Positions 1-7,514 of a stretch of 16,719 nucleotides of DNA are shown here, one piece after another (position 1 is the first letter of the stretch; each line of letters opens with the position of its first letter). The DNA is taken from positions 1-16,719 of the forward strand of contig JABSRK010000042.1 of NCBI GenBank assembly GCA_013213915.1, read 5' to 3'. This DNA is from Planctomycetota bacterium. Its GTDB lineage: Bacteria > Planctomycetota > GCA-002687715. The translations under genes and the position numbers were made by a program. The notes below the pieces were generated by a model that was not told the DNA's origin, did no database searches, and saw only the letters and a list, made by a program, of their open reading frames with translations.

Positions 1-1116
1 CCAGTAGTAGGTCTGCCCCACCGCATACAGCACGAACGCGACAAACACCGCCGCCCCCGCGGCCGAGGAACCCAACCAGTAGAGCCCGACCGCGGAGAGC
101 AGGCCGCTGAGCGCCAGCAAGGTGGGCGGCGTGAAGAACTGGAGGATGCCCCCGGCGAAGACCCGCAGGATCAGCATGACCGTCATGGAGAAGACGATCG
201 CAAAGGTCGGATTGATCTGCATGTCCTCGAGGACTGGTGTCATCAGAGGCTGGATGAAAGCGTCCGTGGACAGCTCGGCGGTCGCCACCGGCATCATGAG
301 GCAGCACATGAGGAAGAACAGGGGCTTCCCGACAGACTGCACGGCCAGTCCGAAGAGAACGCCGATACTCCCTCCCACGATCAGGCTGGTTTGTAGCCAG
401 TTCTCAGTGGCGAACCCGAGCGCGTCGCCCAGCACGTACACCAGCAGCACAGACGCCAGGGTCGCGCTGAGGAAGCCCACTTGCTTGAGCATCTCCATGT
501 ACGGGACGCCCGCCTGCACACGCTCGTCCACCGGAAAGGTGCACGGCCGGTACATGAACGCGTAGGCGACGGCCGGTAACACGATCCACAAGGCGTGCCA
601 TTTCCAGGTCAGGTCGGCGACGGCATCCGCGCCGAGGATCACCAACGCACCGCCCGCGACGCCCGCGGGCCAGGCAGCATGCAGGATCGTCAGCCGCTTG
701 GTCTTGTCCTTGGGGTAGACCGCGGCGCAGATCGGATTGATCACCGCTTCCACGATGCCGTGTCCGAGCCCCGCACAGATAGCGGCGTAGTAGAGGCCCT
801 CATAGCTGGTGGCGAGGAAGGCCATCACGCCGGAGACCGCCTGCAGCGCGAAAGCTACGTACATGGGCCGCTTGTAGCCGGTGCGATCCACCAGGAGACT
901 GAAGAGGATCATGGTCACGGCGATCGGCCAGAACGACGCGCCCATGATCTGACCGACCTCCTGGAAGGTCAGCGCGAAGTCTTCCCCGTACTGCCCGCCC
1001 TTGGTGAGCCGGAACGCGAATCCCGTACCGGCCGCTGCCAGCGCCAGGAAGCTGCCCCAGAACAGCAGCTTCTTGTCTTGTTCGGTGAGGTCGGTTGCCT
1101 TGACGACTTCGCTCAT
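1..1116 (-). CDS. MFS transporter, sugar-type (partial, runs off left edge)
   Basis: The frame opens at ATG 1116-1114 and stays open to base 1, giving 372 residues without a stop, so the C-terminus lies outside the window. It reads as an inner-membrane major facilitator: about ten hydrophobic helices are visible, with a motif-A-like DRTGYKRP at residues 77-84 between helices 2 and 3. A segment with GLGHGIVEAVINP (117-129) followed by LHAAWPAG (145-152) resembles sugar-type MFS permeases, and helix 7-8 carries ATAELSTDAF (278-287). The start is supported by AGGAG five bases upstream. The end at QTYYW suits a conserved GQTYYWPT-like segment that would continue outside. The substrate cannot be read from sequence; a sugar or sugar derivative is an inference from family resemblance. 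It is followed downstream of the CotH pair on the same strand but has a 234-base leader, so it is probably a separate transcript. Confidence 0.9.
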   Translation of the reverse strand, partial: MSEVVKATDLTEQDKKLLFWGSFLALAAAGTGFAFRLTKGGQYGEDFALTFQEVGQIMGASFWPIAVTMILFSLLVDRTGYKRPMYVAFALQAVSGVMAFLATSYEGLYYAAICAGLGHGIVEAVINPICAAVYPKDKTKRLTILHAAWPAGVAGGALVILGADAVADLTWKWHALWIVLPAVAYAFMYRPCTFPVDERVQAGVPYMEMLKQVGFLSATLASVLLVYVLGDALGFATENWLQTSLIVGGSIGVLFGLAVQSVGKPLFFLMCCLMMPVATAELSTDAFIQPLMTPVLEDMQINPTFAIVFSMTVMLILRVFAGGILQFFTPPTLLALSGLLSAVGLYWLGSSAAGAAVFVAFVLYAVGQTYYW

Positions 1117-1249
1117 GGTGCTCCTCGCGAGAAGGACCGCGTCAGGGCGCGCCGTGCATCAAGGAACCGTCCCGGTGGCGGCTCTCCCCCCAATCCCACC
1201 CGCCTGACGGCGACTTGTTTACCAGATCGAAGTCCGAGAGGGGTCGCAA

Positions 1250-1270
1250 GAGGCCGGGAAAACGGCCCTC
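1250..1270 (-). terminator. Weak hairpin, possible end of the CotH transcript
   Basis: GAGGCCG (1250-1256) can pair with CGGCCCTC (1263-1270) around a GGAAAA loop, with one bulged base. It lies about 80 bases past the stop of the downstream CotH-like gene and before the MFS gene. There is no clear T-tract, so a termination role is only a guess. Confidence 0.22.
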
Positions 1271-1350
1271 ACCACCCATGATGGAGGTATCGGTGGACCC
1301 TCACGGCAGCGGGATCGGGTCCCCTTCGCACGCGTCGGCGCGTCGCCAAG

Positions 1351-3735
1351 CTAGGGACAGATGACCGCCTCCACGGCGTTGCTCCCGTACATAAACCCCT
1401 GGCCATCCCAGCCCGCCGCTTGCAGGTAGAAGGTCATCCCCACCAGCCCTGGGCTGTTCGGGATGGCCATGGGGAGCGTCACCCCGCCGGTCCCGTCGAG
1501 GCTCAGCGGCAGGCTGAACCACGAGCCCAGGCCGATCAGGGCGGTGAGGCCGGTGCCTGGAACGGCCAGGTACCCCGGCCCGGTGGACACGAAGAGCGAC
1601 GCGGTTGTGTTGGCAGGGCCATTGTCGAGGCTCACCGCGGGCGAAGCTCCGATCTGTGGTGCGCCCGAGACCGACAACGCCATGACGTGGGTCAGAGGGT
1701 CCAGCGCCGTGAAGGTGCGGGTGCCGCAGCCCGGCAACTGGTTTGGTGCGTCCGGCGACGGCTGCCCCAGGCACACCCACGGCGCGTCGCCGTCCAGCAG
1801 GCGTCCCGTGGCCACGTCAGCGAGCTGGGTGCCGAACGCGAACCGGTCCAGCAGGGTGACACCGTCCGTCGCGAACAGGGCCACCTCTTCGCCGCTCGAA
1901 GACAACTTGAAGTTCGCGTGCAGCGGCCCCTGCGATCCATCCTCGTCACACCAGATCAGCTTGGTGCCGAATGGCGGGATGGTCTCGCCCGCCGGGATGT
2001 CCCACTTGTCGGGATTGGTGAGGTCGTCGGTCAGGTACATCCCCCCGATGGCCAGGGTCTGGGCCGAGTCGTTGTAGAGCTCCAGGTAGTCCTCGAACTC
2101 ACCGAACGGGTCGGCAATGACCGCGTTGTTCTTGGCGACGAACTCGTTGAGCTTCACCGGGGAGGTGCCCGTCGGCCACTCAACGAGCAGGGTGGCGGCG
2201 TTGTGCTCCGCCGTCTTGGGCTCGAAGGTCAAGGTGCCGGTGTTGGTGGATGCCTCGGCGTAGTAATCCAGCAGCAATCCGGACGCCATGGCGGGGAGCG
2301 TCGCGCCCCAGGTCCCGTCTCCCGCGGCTCCGTCCCCGTGCAGGCCGTCGTCGAACATGAGCGTCTTCGTGAACGGACCGGCGCTGCGACGCCACAGGGA
2401 AACGGTGGTCGCTTCGCTGCTCGCGTCCACGGTGACGGTGACGGCCTGGTTGGGATACGGGTGCGCCGGAGCGTGCTGCAGGTTCGACAGGGTCGCGCGG
2501 GGCGCCGTCAGCAACGGGTGTCCCGCGAGCCACGCGTCGCGGCCCTGAATGAGGGGCTGCAGCCCCGGGATGTTGTTGCCACCGAGGCCACCCAGGTTCA
2601 CGGACATGGTGACGTTGTCGTAGAACTGCTGGGTTGAGTAGATCTTCCTGGTGTCGGCGACCACATCCGCTTCGATCATGCCGTGATACAGGGCGATGAT
2701 CGGGCCCAGCACGGCCCAGGAGAAGCTGTCCTCCGCGATGGTCCGGTAATGGGCCAGGTAGCGGGCGTTCCAGTCGGGGAACGTGAGTGTCTTGCTGAAG
2801 GCCGGCTTGATGGAGCTCGTGTTGTTGTACGTCGGCGAGAGGGTATTGCTTCCCGCGAAGGCCTCGTTCACGTCGAACGGGAACACGTGGAACGCCCCGT
2901 ACACGTTGTCGTGGTAGAGGAAGTGGTCCTTGCCCGACCCGATGTAGCTGTCGGTCTGGGTGGTGATGTTCATGCAGGCTGCGTAGCGATAGAACTGGTC
3001 GACGCTGAAGATGTCGGGCAGCACGCTCTGAAGCTGGGACGTGGGCGTGTTGTTCAGGACGTCGCATAGCTGCATGAGGTCGGTACCGTCGCCCTCCTTC
3101 GCCTGGTAAGCGGTGAGGTAGCTGTTGAGGTTGGTGCCGAGCCAGGTCATGGCGCAGCGCCCGTTCTGGAAGGTCCCCGACGTCGGAAATCCCCGGTAAC
3201 GATTCCCGTCATCAGAGCGGAACCACTGGCGCATCATGTCCTTGTTGGGCTGCTGAACGTTGATGTAGACGCCCCAGTACTGGCCGTTCAGGAACACGCG
3301 GACGAAGTTGCACCGGGGAGCTACCCCGTGCCAGCGACACACCATGTAGGTGAGGAACTCGCGCAGGAAGGTCGGATCGTGGAACCCGTTGTTCAGGTTC
3401 AGGTTCTGGTAGCCATACAGGTCCTGGCCCGGAACGAAGGAATCGGTCCGGATGTTGAAGCTCATCTTCTCCGCGTTGTTCGGGAGCTGGAAGTAGGAGG
3501 AGTTGCCGCGGAAGCGCACCCCCACGTCCGGATAGGTCACCCCGTCCACGGTCATGTCCGCCGGTATCTCGGTCTGGGACTGATAGTTGTTCGTCAGCTG
3601 GGTCCAGTAGTTGGCCTGGCTGAACGTCAGATGGATGTCCCGGTACGCGTTCGGATCGTAGAAGTCGAGGGCCTGGGCCGGCAAGGCACCGCCCATGGCG
3701 AGCGCGAGGGCGACGACGAGTGTGGTTGATTTCAT
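1351..3735 (-). CDS. Secreted CotH-like kinase / lamin-tail domain protein (copy 1)
   Basis: This is an exported 794-residue protein. The start at ATG 3735 is chosen because MKSTTLVVALALAMGGALPAQA is a clean Sec signal peptide; an in-frame ATG nine codons upstream would overlap the preceding gene. Domains in order: CotH-type spore-coat-kinase-like region (about 25-415) with RFRGNSS (74-80), LNLNNGFHDPTF (112-123), NGQYWGVYINVQ (150-161) and FPFDVNEAF (285-293); an Ig-like strand-rich segment (about 425-515) with FDDGLHGDGAAGDGTWGA (461-478), an Asp/Gly-rich, possibly calcium-binding motif; a lamin-tail domain (about 525-635) with LNEFVAKN and FKLSSSGEEVALF; and a C-terminal module (669-794) starting GCGTR and ending CP. 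CotH-fold kinases can phosphorylate proteins, but whether this one is active is unknown: the Lys-rich KKPFNI and YKK segments of its neighbour read EKMSFNI and YQN here. It is the second gene of a paralogous pair. Confidence 0.9.
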   Translation of the reverse strand: MKSTTLVVALALAMGGALPAQALDFYDPNAYRDIHLTFSQANYWTQLTNNYQSQTEIPADMTVDGVTYPDVGVRFRGNSSYFQLPNNAEKMSFNIRTDSFVPGQDLYGYQNLNLNNGFHDPTFLREFLTYMVCRWHGVAPRCNFVRVFLNGQYWGVYINVQQPNKDMMRQWFRSDDGNRYRGFPTSGTFQNGRCAMTWLGTNLNSYLTAYQAKEGDGTDLMQLCDVLNNTPTSQLQSVLPDIFSVDQFYRYAACMNITTQTDSYIGSGKDHFLYHDNVYGAFHVFPFDVNEAFAGSNTLSPTYNNTSSIKPAFSKTLTFPDWNARYLAHYRTIAEDSFSWAVLGPIIALYHGMIEADVVADTRKIYSTQQFYDNVTMSVNLGGLGGNNIPGLQPLIQGRDAWLAGHPLLTAPRATLSNLQHAPAHPYPNQAVTVTVDASSEATTVSLWRRSAGPFTKTLMFDDGLHGDGAAGDGTWGATLPAMASGLLLDYYAEASTNTGTLTFEPKTAEHNAATLLVEWPTGTSPVKLNEFVAKNNAVIADPFGEFEDYLELYNDSAQTLAIGGMYLTDDLTNPDKWDIPAGETIPPFGTKLIWCDEDGSQGPLHANFKLSSSGEEVALFATDGVTLLDRFAFGTQLADVATGRLLDGDAPWVCLGQPSPDAPNQLPGCGTRTFTALDPLTHVMALSVSGAPQIGASPAVSLDNGPANTTASLFVSTGPGYLAVPGTGLTALIGLGSWFSLPLSLDGTGGVTLPMAIPNSPGLVGMTFYLQAAGWDGQGFMYGSNAVEAVICP

Positions 3736-3758
3736 GGGGGTTCTCGTGCCGACCAAGG

Positions 3759-6191
3759 TCACGGACAGACCACCAACTCCAGAGCGTTGGATCCTTGGAG
3801 GACTCCACCGACGATGGTCCCGACCTGCACGTAATACACCGCCCCCGCGAGCGCGGCCACATTCGGCAGCGTCACCGGGTAGTACACCGTACCCGACGCG
3901 TCGCTCTGCATGGGGAGCATGGTGAAGGCCGGGTCCACCAGCAACACCGCGCTGGTCCCGAACAAGGTGGCGTACCCTGGCTGCGCCGCGAGCACCGCGT
4001 AGTGCGCCGTGGAGGGCGGGCCTCCCGACACGCTGAAGGTGACCGACGCGCCCACCGTCAGCGGGGCGGAGACCGAGAGCGTCAAGGCCTGGGTCAGGGA
4101 ATCGAGGGCGGAGTAGCTGCGCGTGCCACAGCCCACGGGAGCGTTGAGAGCGTCCGGAGTCGGCGTCGAGAAGGTCACCTGGGGATCGACACCGTCGAAC
4201 AAGCGCCCGGTGCTGATGTCCCCCGCCTGGGCCCCGAACGTCACGTGGTCGAGGACGGTGGTCCCGTCCGTATCCACCACCGCGATCTCCTCCCCCGACG
4301 AGGACAGCTTGAAGCTGGCGTGCAACGGACCGTCTGATCCGTCTTCGTCACACCAGATCAACAGCGTGTCGCCGGAGCTGAGGACGTTCCCTGCAGGGAT
4401 CTGCCACTTGGTGAGGTTGGTCAGATCGTCGGTCAGGTACATGCTCGAGACGTCGATGGCCCCGGCGGTGACGTTGACCAGCTCGACCCAGTCCTCGAAC
4501 TCCCCCGCCTCGTCCGTGATGCCCGCGTCGTTCTTGGCGATGAACTCGTTCACCTTGACGGTGTTGGCGGGCGTCGCTCCCGCCTGCACCACGTAGGTCA
4601 AGGGGGTGTGTTCGGGGGAACGGGGAGAGAGGGTCTTGGCGCCGCCCTGGCCGGGCACGCTGGTGGCGCGGACGTAGTACGCCACGCGGGTCCCCGCGAT
4701 CTGTGAGGCGATGGACGCACCCCAGGTGCCATCTCCGGCGGCGCCGTCGTTGTGCTGCCCGTCGTCGAACATGGTCGCACGGACGAACGGGCCGAGGACA
4801 CGCCAGTACAGGGACACGGTGCCCACCGGAGCCACCAGACCGGACACGGTCGTCGTGACCCACACGGTGTCAATGGCGGTGGGCGAAGAGGGCGTCAGCG
4901 ATACGGACTGGATGTCAGGCGCCGGCAACGCCACCTCCGAATGGCTCAAGAGGTACGCGCGACGGGCGGTCACGAAGGGCTGGAGACCGGGCACCAGCGC
5001 CCCGCTCCCGGGGGACCCGAACGGCAGGTTCACGTCCTGGGTGACGTTCTGCTGGAACAGGGCGTACGAGTAGAGCTTCTTGGTGTCCGCGGAGACCTCC
5101 GCGTCGATCAGACCCTGGAACTGGCTCACCAGCGGGCCCATCACGTTCCAGTCGAACTGCTCGTCGAGCAGGGTCCGCACGTGAGCGAGATAGGTGCTCC
5201 GCACCGAACTGATCCCCATGAGCTCGCTGAGCAACGGACGATTCGGATGGGTGCTGTTGTAGAACGGGCTCAGGTTGATCTTCTGCTGGTGGGACAGGTT
5301 CATGACACTGAACGCCCCGAACGACGAGTTCAAATCCCACGGCAACGTGTGCATGCGGTCGTGGTGGTCATCGTGGAAGACGTAGTAGTTGTGACCGGTC
5401 CCGAAATACGCATCGCCCTGGCAGAGGACGTTGGTCGTCGCCACCATCCACAGCGCCCGCTCGATGGAGAAGATCGGGTCCAGCGCCGAGACGAGCTGGT
5501 TCGTGGGTGTGTTGTTCAGCACGTCACAGAGGTTGATGAGGTCGGTCCACGACGTGGGCGAGGGATCGGACTTCAACTCGTACGGACCCTGGTAGGGACC
5601 AGGCGATGATCCCTGCCAGGTGAGGGCGCTCCCTGAGCCGGGGTTGGCCTTGTAGCGGTTGCCGTCATCGTCTTCGAACCACTCCCCCATGAAGTCGCCG
5701 CCCATGTGCTGGATGTTGACGTAGATCCCCCAGTTCTGGCCGTTGATCACCAGCTTCAACCAGTTCGCCTTCGGCGCGGGGAGGTAGCTCCGCATCACGT
5801 GGTACGAGAGCACCTCGCGGCAGAACGTCGGGTCCTTGTAGCCGTTGTTCAGGATCAGCTTCTTGTAGCCGAGCAGCTCCTGCCCCGGGTTGAAGGCGTC
5901 CACGTCGATGTTGAACGGCTTCTTGTCCGAGTTGCCGACGCTGTTGTAGGACGAGTTGCCCTTGAACCGGACGCCCACACCCGGGTAGCTCGTGCCCTCG
6001 ACCGTCATGTCGGCCTGCAGGTAGGTCTCGCTGGCGTAGTTGGCGGTGAGCTGCTGCCACCAGTCGGACTGGGAGAAGGTCAACTCGACGGTGCGCAGGA
6101 CCGTCTCGTCGTAGAGGTCCGGCGTCTGGGCAACCGACGCGGGACTGAACAGCACCACCAACAGGAGCAGGGTCAACGCGCTGCGGATCAT
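3759..6191 (-). CDS. Secreted CotH-like kinase / lamin-tail domain protein (copy 2)
   Basis: This is an exported 810-residue protein with the same architecture as the gene 23 bases downstream. The start at ATG 6191 follows GGAG six bases upstream and begins a signal peptide (MIRSALTLLLLVVLFSPASVA). The frame is open for 74 further codons upstream, but that segment is not signal-like. The CotH-like region (about 25-420) has RFKGNSS (75-81), KKPFNID (90-96), LGYKKLILNNGYKDPTF (107-123) and LPWDLNSSFG (283-292), where the DxN pair matches the expected metal/ATP-binding position. An Ig-like segment carries FDDGQHNDGAAGDGTWGA (475-492). The lamin-tail domain (about 543-655) has VNEFIAKND and FKLSSSGEEIAV. 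The C-terminal module (687-810) begins GCGTR and ends CP. This copy keeps more of the kinase-like motifs than copy 1. Cell-surface or secreted placement is inferred; the partner or target is unknown. Confidence 0.9.
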   Translation of the reverse strand: MIRSALTLLLLVVLFSPASVAQTPDLYDETVLRTVELTFSQSDWWQQLTANYASETYLQADMTVEGTSYPGVGVRFKGNSSYNSVGNSDKKPFNIDVDAFNPGQELLGYKKLILNNGYKDPTFCREVLSYHVMRSYLPAPKANWLKLVINGQNWGIYVNIQHMGGDFMGEWFEDDDGNRYKANPGSGSALTWQGSSPGPYQGPYELKSDPSPTSWTDLINLCDVLNNTPTNQLVSALDPIFSIERALWMVATTNVLCQGDAYFGTGHNYYVFHDDHHDRMHTLPWDLNSSFGAFSVMNLSHQQKINLSPFYNSTHPNRPLLSELMGISSVRSTYLAHVRTLLDEQFDWNVMGPLVSQFQGLIDAEVSADTKKLYSYALFQQNVTQDVNLPFGSPGSGALVPGLQPFVTARRAYLLSHSEVALPAPDIQSVSLTPSSPTAIDTVWVTTTVSGLVAPVGTVSLYWRVLGPFVRATMFDDGQHNDGAAGDGTWGASIASQIAGTRVAYYVRATSVPGQGGAKTLSPRSPEHTPLTYVVQAGATPANTVKVNEFIAKNDAGITDEAGEFEDWVELVNVTAGAIDVSSMYLTDDLTNLTKWQIPAGNVLSSGDTLLIWCDEDGSDGPLHASFKLSSSGEEIAVVDTDGTTVLDHVTFGAQAGDISTGRLFDGVDPQVTFSTPTPDALNAPVGCGTRSYSALDSLTQALTLSVSAPLTVGASVTFSVSGGPPSTAHYAVLAAQPGYATLFGTSAVLLVDPAFTMLPMQSDASGTVYYPVTLPNVAALAGAVYYVQVGTIVGGVLQGSNALELVVCP

Positions 6192-6610
6192 CGCTTTCTC
6201 CGGGTGTTCATCACCGGCGGATCGAGACTGAGTCGGCTGGTGGGGGCCGGGGTCGAACGGTTCGCATTCCAACAGATCGATCTTCCCAGCCCTGATCCCA
6301 GGGCGACCCTGTTTTCGCGGGATTTTCCCCAACTCCCACAACACCATTCGCTTGAGTGCTGGGATCCAGCGATCCCCGCCAAATCGCCGCCCGGCCAGGA
6401 TTGGGTCTCGCATGGGTTCCCGACCCCCAATCCCACAGAGAGGACGCCCTCCGATTATCCTCTGCCACTCATGACGCAGGGGCTCCTGATGTTCGACCGT
6501 CCGCGCGCGGGAGTGCTGCCCAAGTGATGCATCTGGGGAATGGACCCCGAGGGCGCTCGACCCGCTGCTAACGTGCCCGCGGCGGGTCCTGCCGCACCGG
6601 GGAGCCGCTC
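6192..6610. other. Divergent intergenic region, no gene seen
   Basis: These 419 bases separate the minus-strand CotH pair from the plus-strand ParB-like gene, so promoters for both directions should lie here. I see no convincing -35/-10 pair. A lone GATAAT on the minus strand (6454-6459) lacks a matching -35. A short inverted repeat, GACCCGC (6559-6565) with GCGGGTC (6582-6588), lies just upstream of the plus-strand gene and could be an operator or leader hairpin. The open frames crossing the region look like chance. Confidence 0.5.
6198..6201 (-). promoter_or_regulatory. Ribosome-binding site deciding the copy-2 CotH start
   Basis: GGAG on the minus strand lies six bases before ATG 6191, within the run GGAGAAAGCG. 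It favours this start over the upstream in-frame ATGs and fits the signal peptide. Confidence 0.7.
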
Positions 6611-7438
6611 GTGGAGCAACGGACCTACAAACTCCTGGATGACCTCATCCTGGCGCGCCTCCACAGGACGCCGCTGGGCTCCCGCCTCGCCGCCCGTTTG
6701 CTGGAACGGGTGGTCTCGGGGAAGACCACCCACGGCCTGCCCATCGGGTTCGCGCGCCGCCTCCTCGGCGACGCACTCAACATCCGCATCGACCCGACCC
6801 AGATCACCCACCGCGCCAACTCGCGGCTCCTGCCCGGCAAGAAGACACGCATCCACAAGCTCTGTTTCGTCTCCGATGGCCCATGGGACAGCGATCCCGT
6901 ACCCATCGCACAGGTCACCAACATCAGCGAGATCTTCGACCTCATCGACAACGGGCTGCGCTACGAGGAAACGGAGTCCTACGCACGCCGCGTCCAGGCC
7001 GTCGCCGACGGCACGGCGACCAAGATGAGAGGACAGCGCGTCGATACGCCGGAGCGCGTGCACGCTTATTTTCAGCGCCAGGTCGATCTCATAAGGTCCA
7101 TCGAGTCCAACGGATACAGATCCCGGGACGAGGCCCGCCACCTCGAAGCCAACATCACGACGGTCGGCGGCGCCAAGCAGGAGCGCAAGGAAGCGGAGGT
7201 GGGCTGCGCCGTCGGACGGGAGGGCCGACTCCTCTTCAACCGGATCGGCAAACACCGCTTCGCTGCGGCCGTCAAGCTCGGCATCCGCGACATCCCGGCC
7301 CAGATCAACCTCGTGCACTCGGTCTGGATCGCGCGGATCAAGGAACGCCTCGGTTGCTCTGCCCTGGACGCCCTGAAATCCGGTCTCGCACACATCGAAA
7401 CCCCCGACGGCGATGACTCCACACCTCTATCCGGGTGA
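6611..7438 (+). CDS. Unknown-function protein with ParB/Srx-like C-terminal region
   Basis: This 275-residue cytoplasmic protein is not one I can name. The start is GTG 6611, preceded by GGGGAG six bases upstream. Codon third positions are strongly G/C, as in the neighbouring genes, which supports this frame over the long antisense one. Residues 80-170 are rich in charged residues and aromatics (WDSDPVPIAQ, a YEETESYARRVQ helix, GYRSRDEA). Residues 198-240 read GCAVGREGRLLFNRIGKHRF followed by AAAVKLGIRDIPAQI and VHSVWI. This recalls the ParB/sulfiredoxin-type pattern (strand, gGrHRl, helix, LGldeIPvrv, vrH..W) seen in uncharacterised proteins, often from haloarchaea and next to polysaccharide genes. 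No signal peptide or membrane segment is visible. It is followed 76 bases later by an exported thioredoxin on the same strand, but a functional link is not evident. DNA cleavage or binding should not be assumed. Confidence 0.6.
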   Translation: MEQRTYKLLDDLILARLHRTPLGSRLAARLLERVVSGKTTHGLPIGFARRLLGDALNIRIDPTQITHRANSRLLPGKKTRIHKLCFVSDGPWDSDPVPIAQVTNISEIFDLIDNGLRYEETESYARRVQAVADGTATKMRGQRVDTPERVHAYFQRQVDLIRSIESNGYRSRDEARHLEANITTVGGAKQERKEAEVGCAVGREGRLLFNRIGKHRFAAAVKLGIRDIPAQINLVHSVWIARIKERLGCSALDALKSGLAHIETPDGDDSTPLSG

Positions 7439-7514
7439 GGTCAAGAACGACCCGATGGGGGAATCACGGGAGGGCCCATTGCGCTTTGCAGTCGCACACC
7501 CGACAGTGGGCTTC

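Noticed and set aside
1187..1199. A 13-base match (CCCCCAATCCCAC) repeated at 6424-6436, upstream of two minus-strand genes
   Set aside because: The distances to the genes differ (about 70 and 230 bases), and a few matches of this length are expected by chance in a GC-rich window of this size.
1213..1226. TTTACCA-like half-site upstream of the MFS gene, resembling half of a LacI-family operator
   Set aside because: The opposite half of the palindrome is missing, so it does not support an operator.
595..1281. A 228-codon plus-strand open frame across the MFS gene
   Set aside because: It lies opposite a clear membrane transporter and its translation is Arg/Gly-rich with no motif, as expected for a shadow frame.
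1420..2637. A 405-codon plus-strand open frame opposite the copy-1 CotH gene
   Set aside because: The minus-strand protein has a signal peptide and four recognisable domains; the plus-strand translation is low-complexity and lacks any domain.
6454..6459. GATAAT on the minus strand upstream of the CotH pair as a -10 box
   Set aside because: No acceptable -35 element lies at 15-18 bases, and it would give a leader of over 200 bases.
6455..7393. A 312-codon open frame on the minus strand opposite the ParB-like gene
   Set aside because: It is antisense to a frame with a good ribosome-binding site, G/C-rich third positions and recognisable ParB/Srx-like motifs. Its own translation shows no family resemblance; long antisense frames are common in GC-rich DNA.
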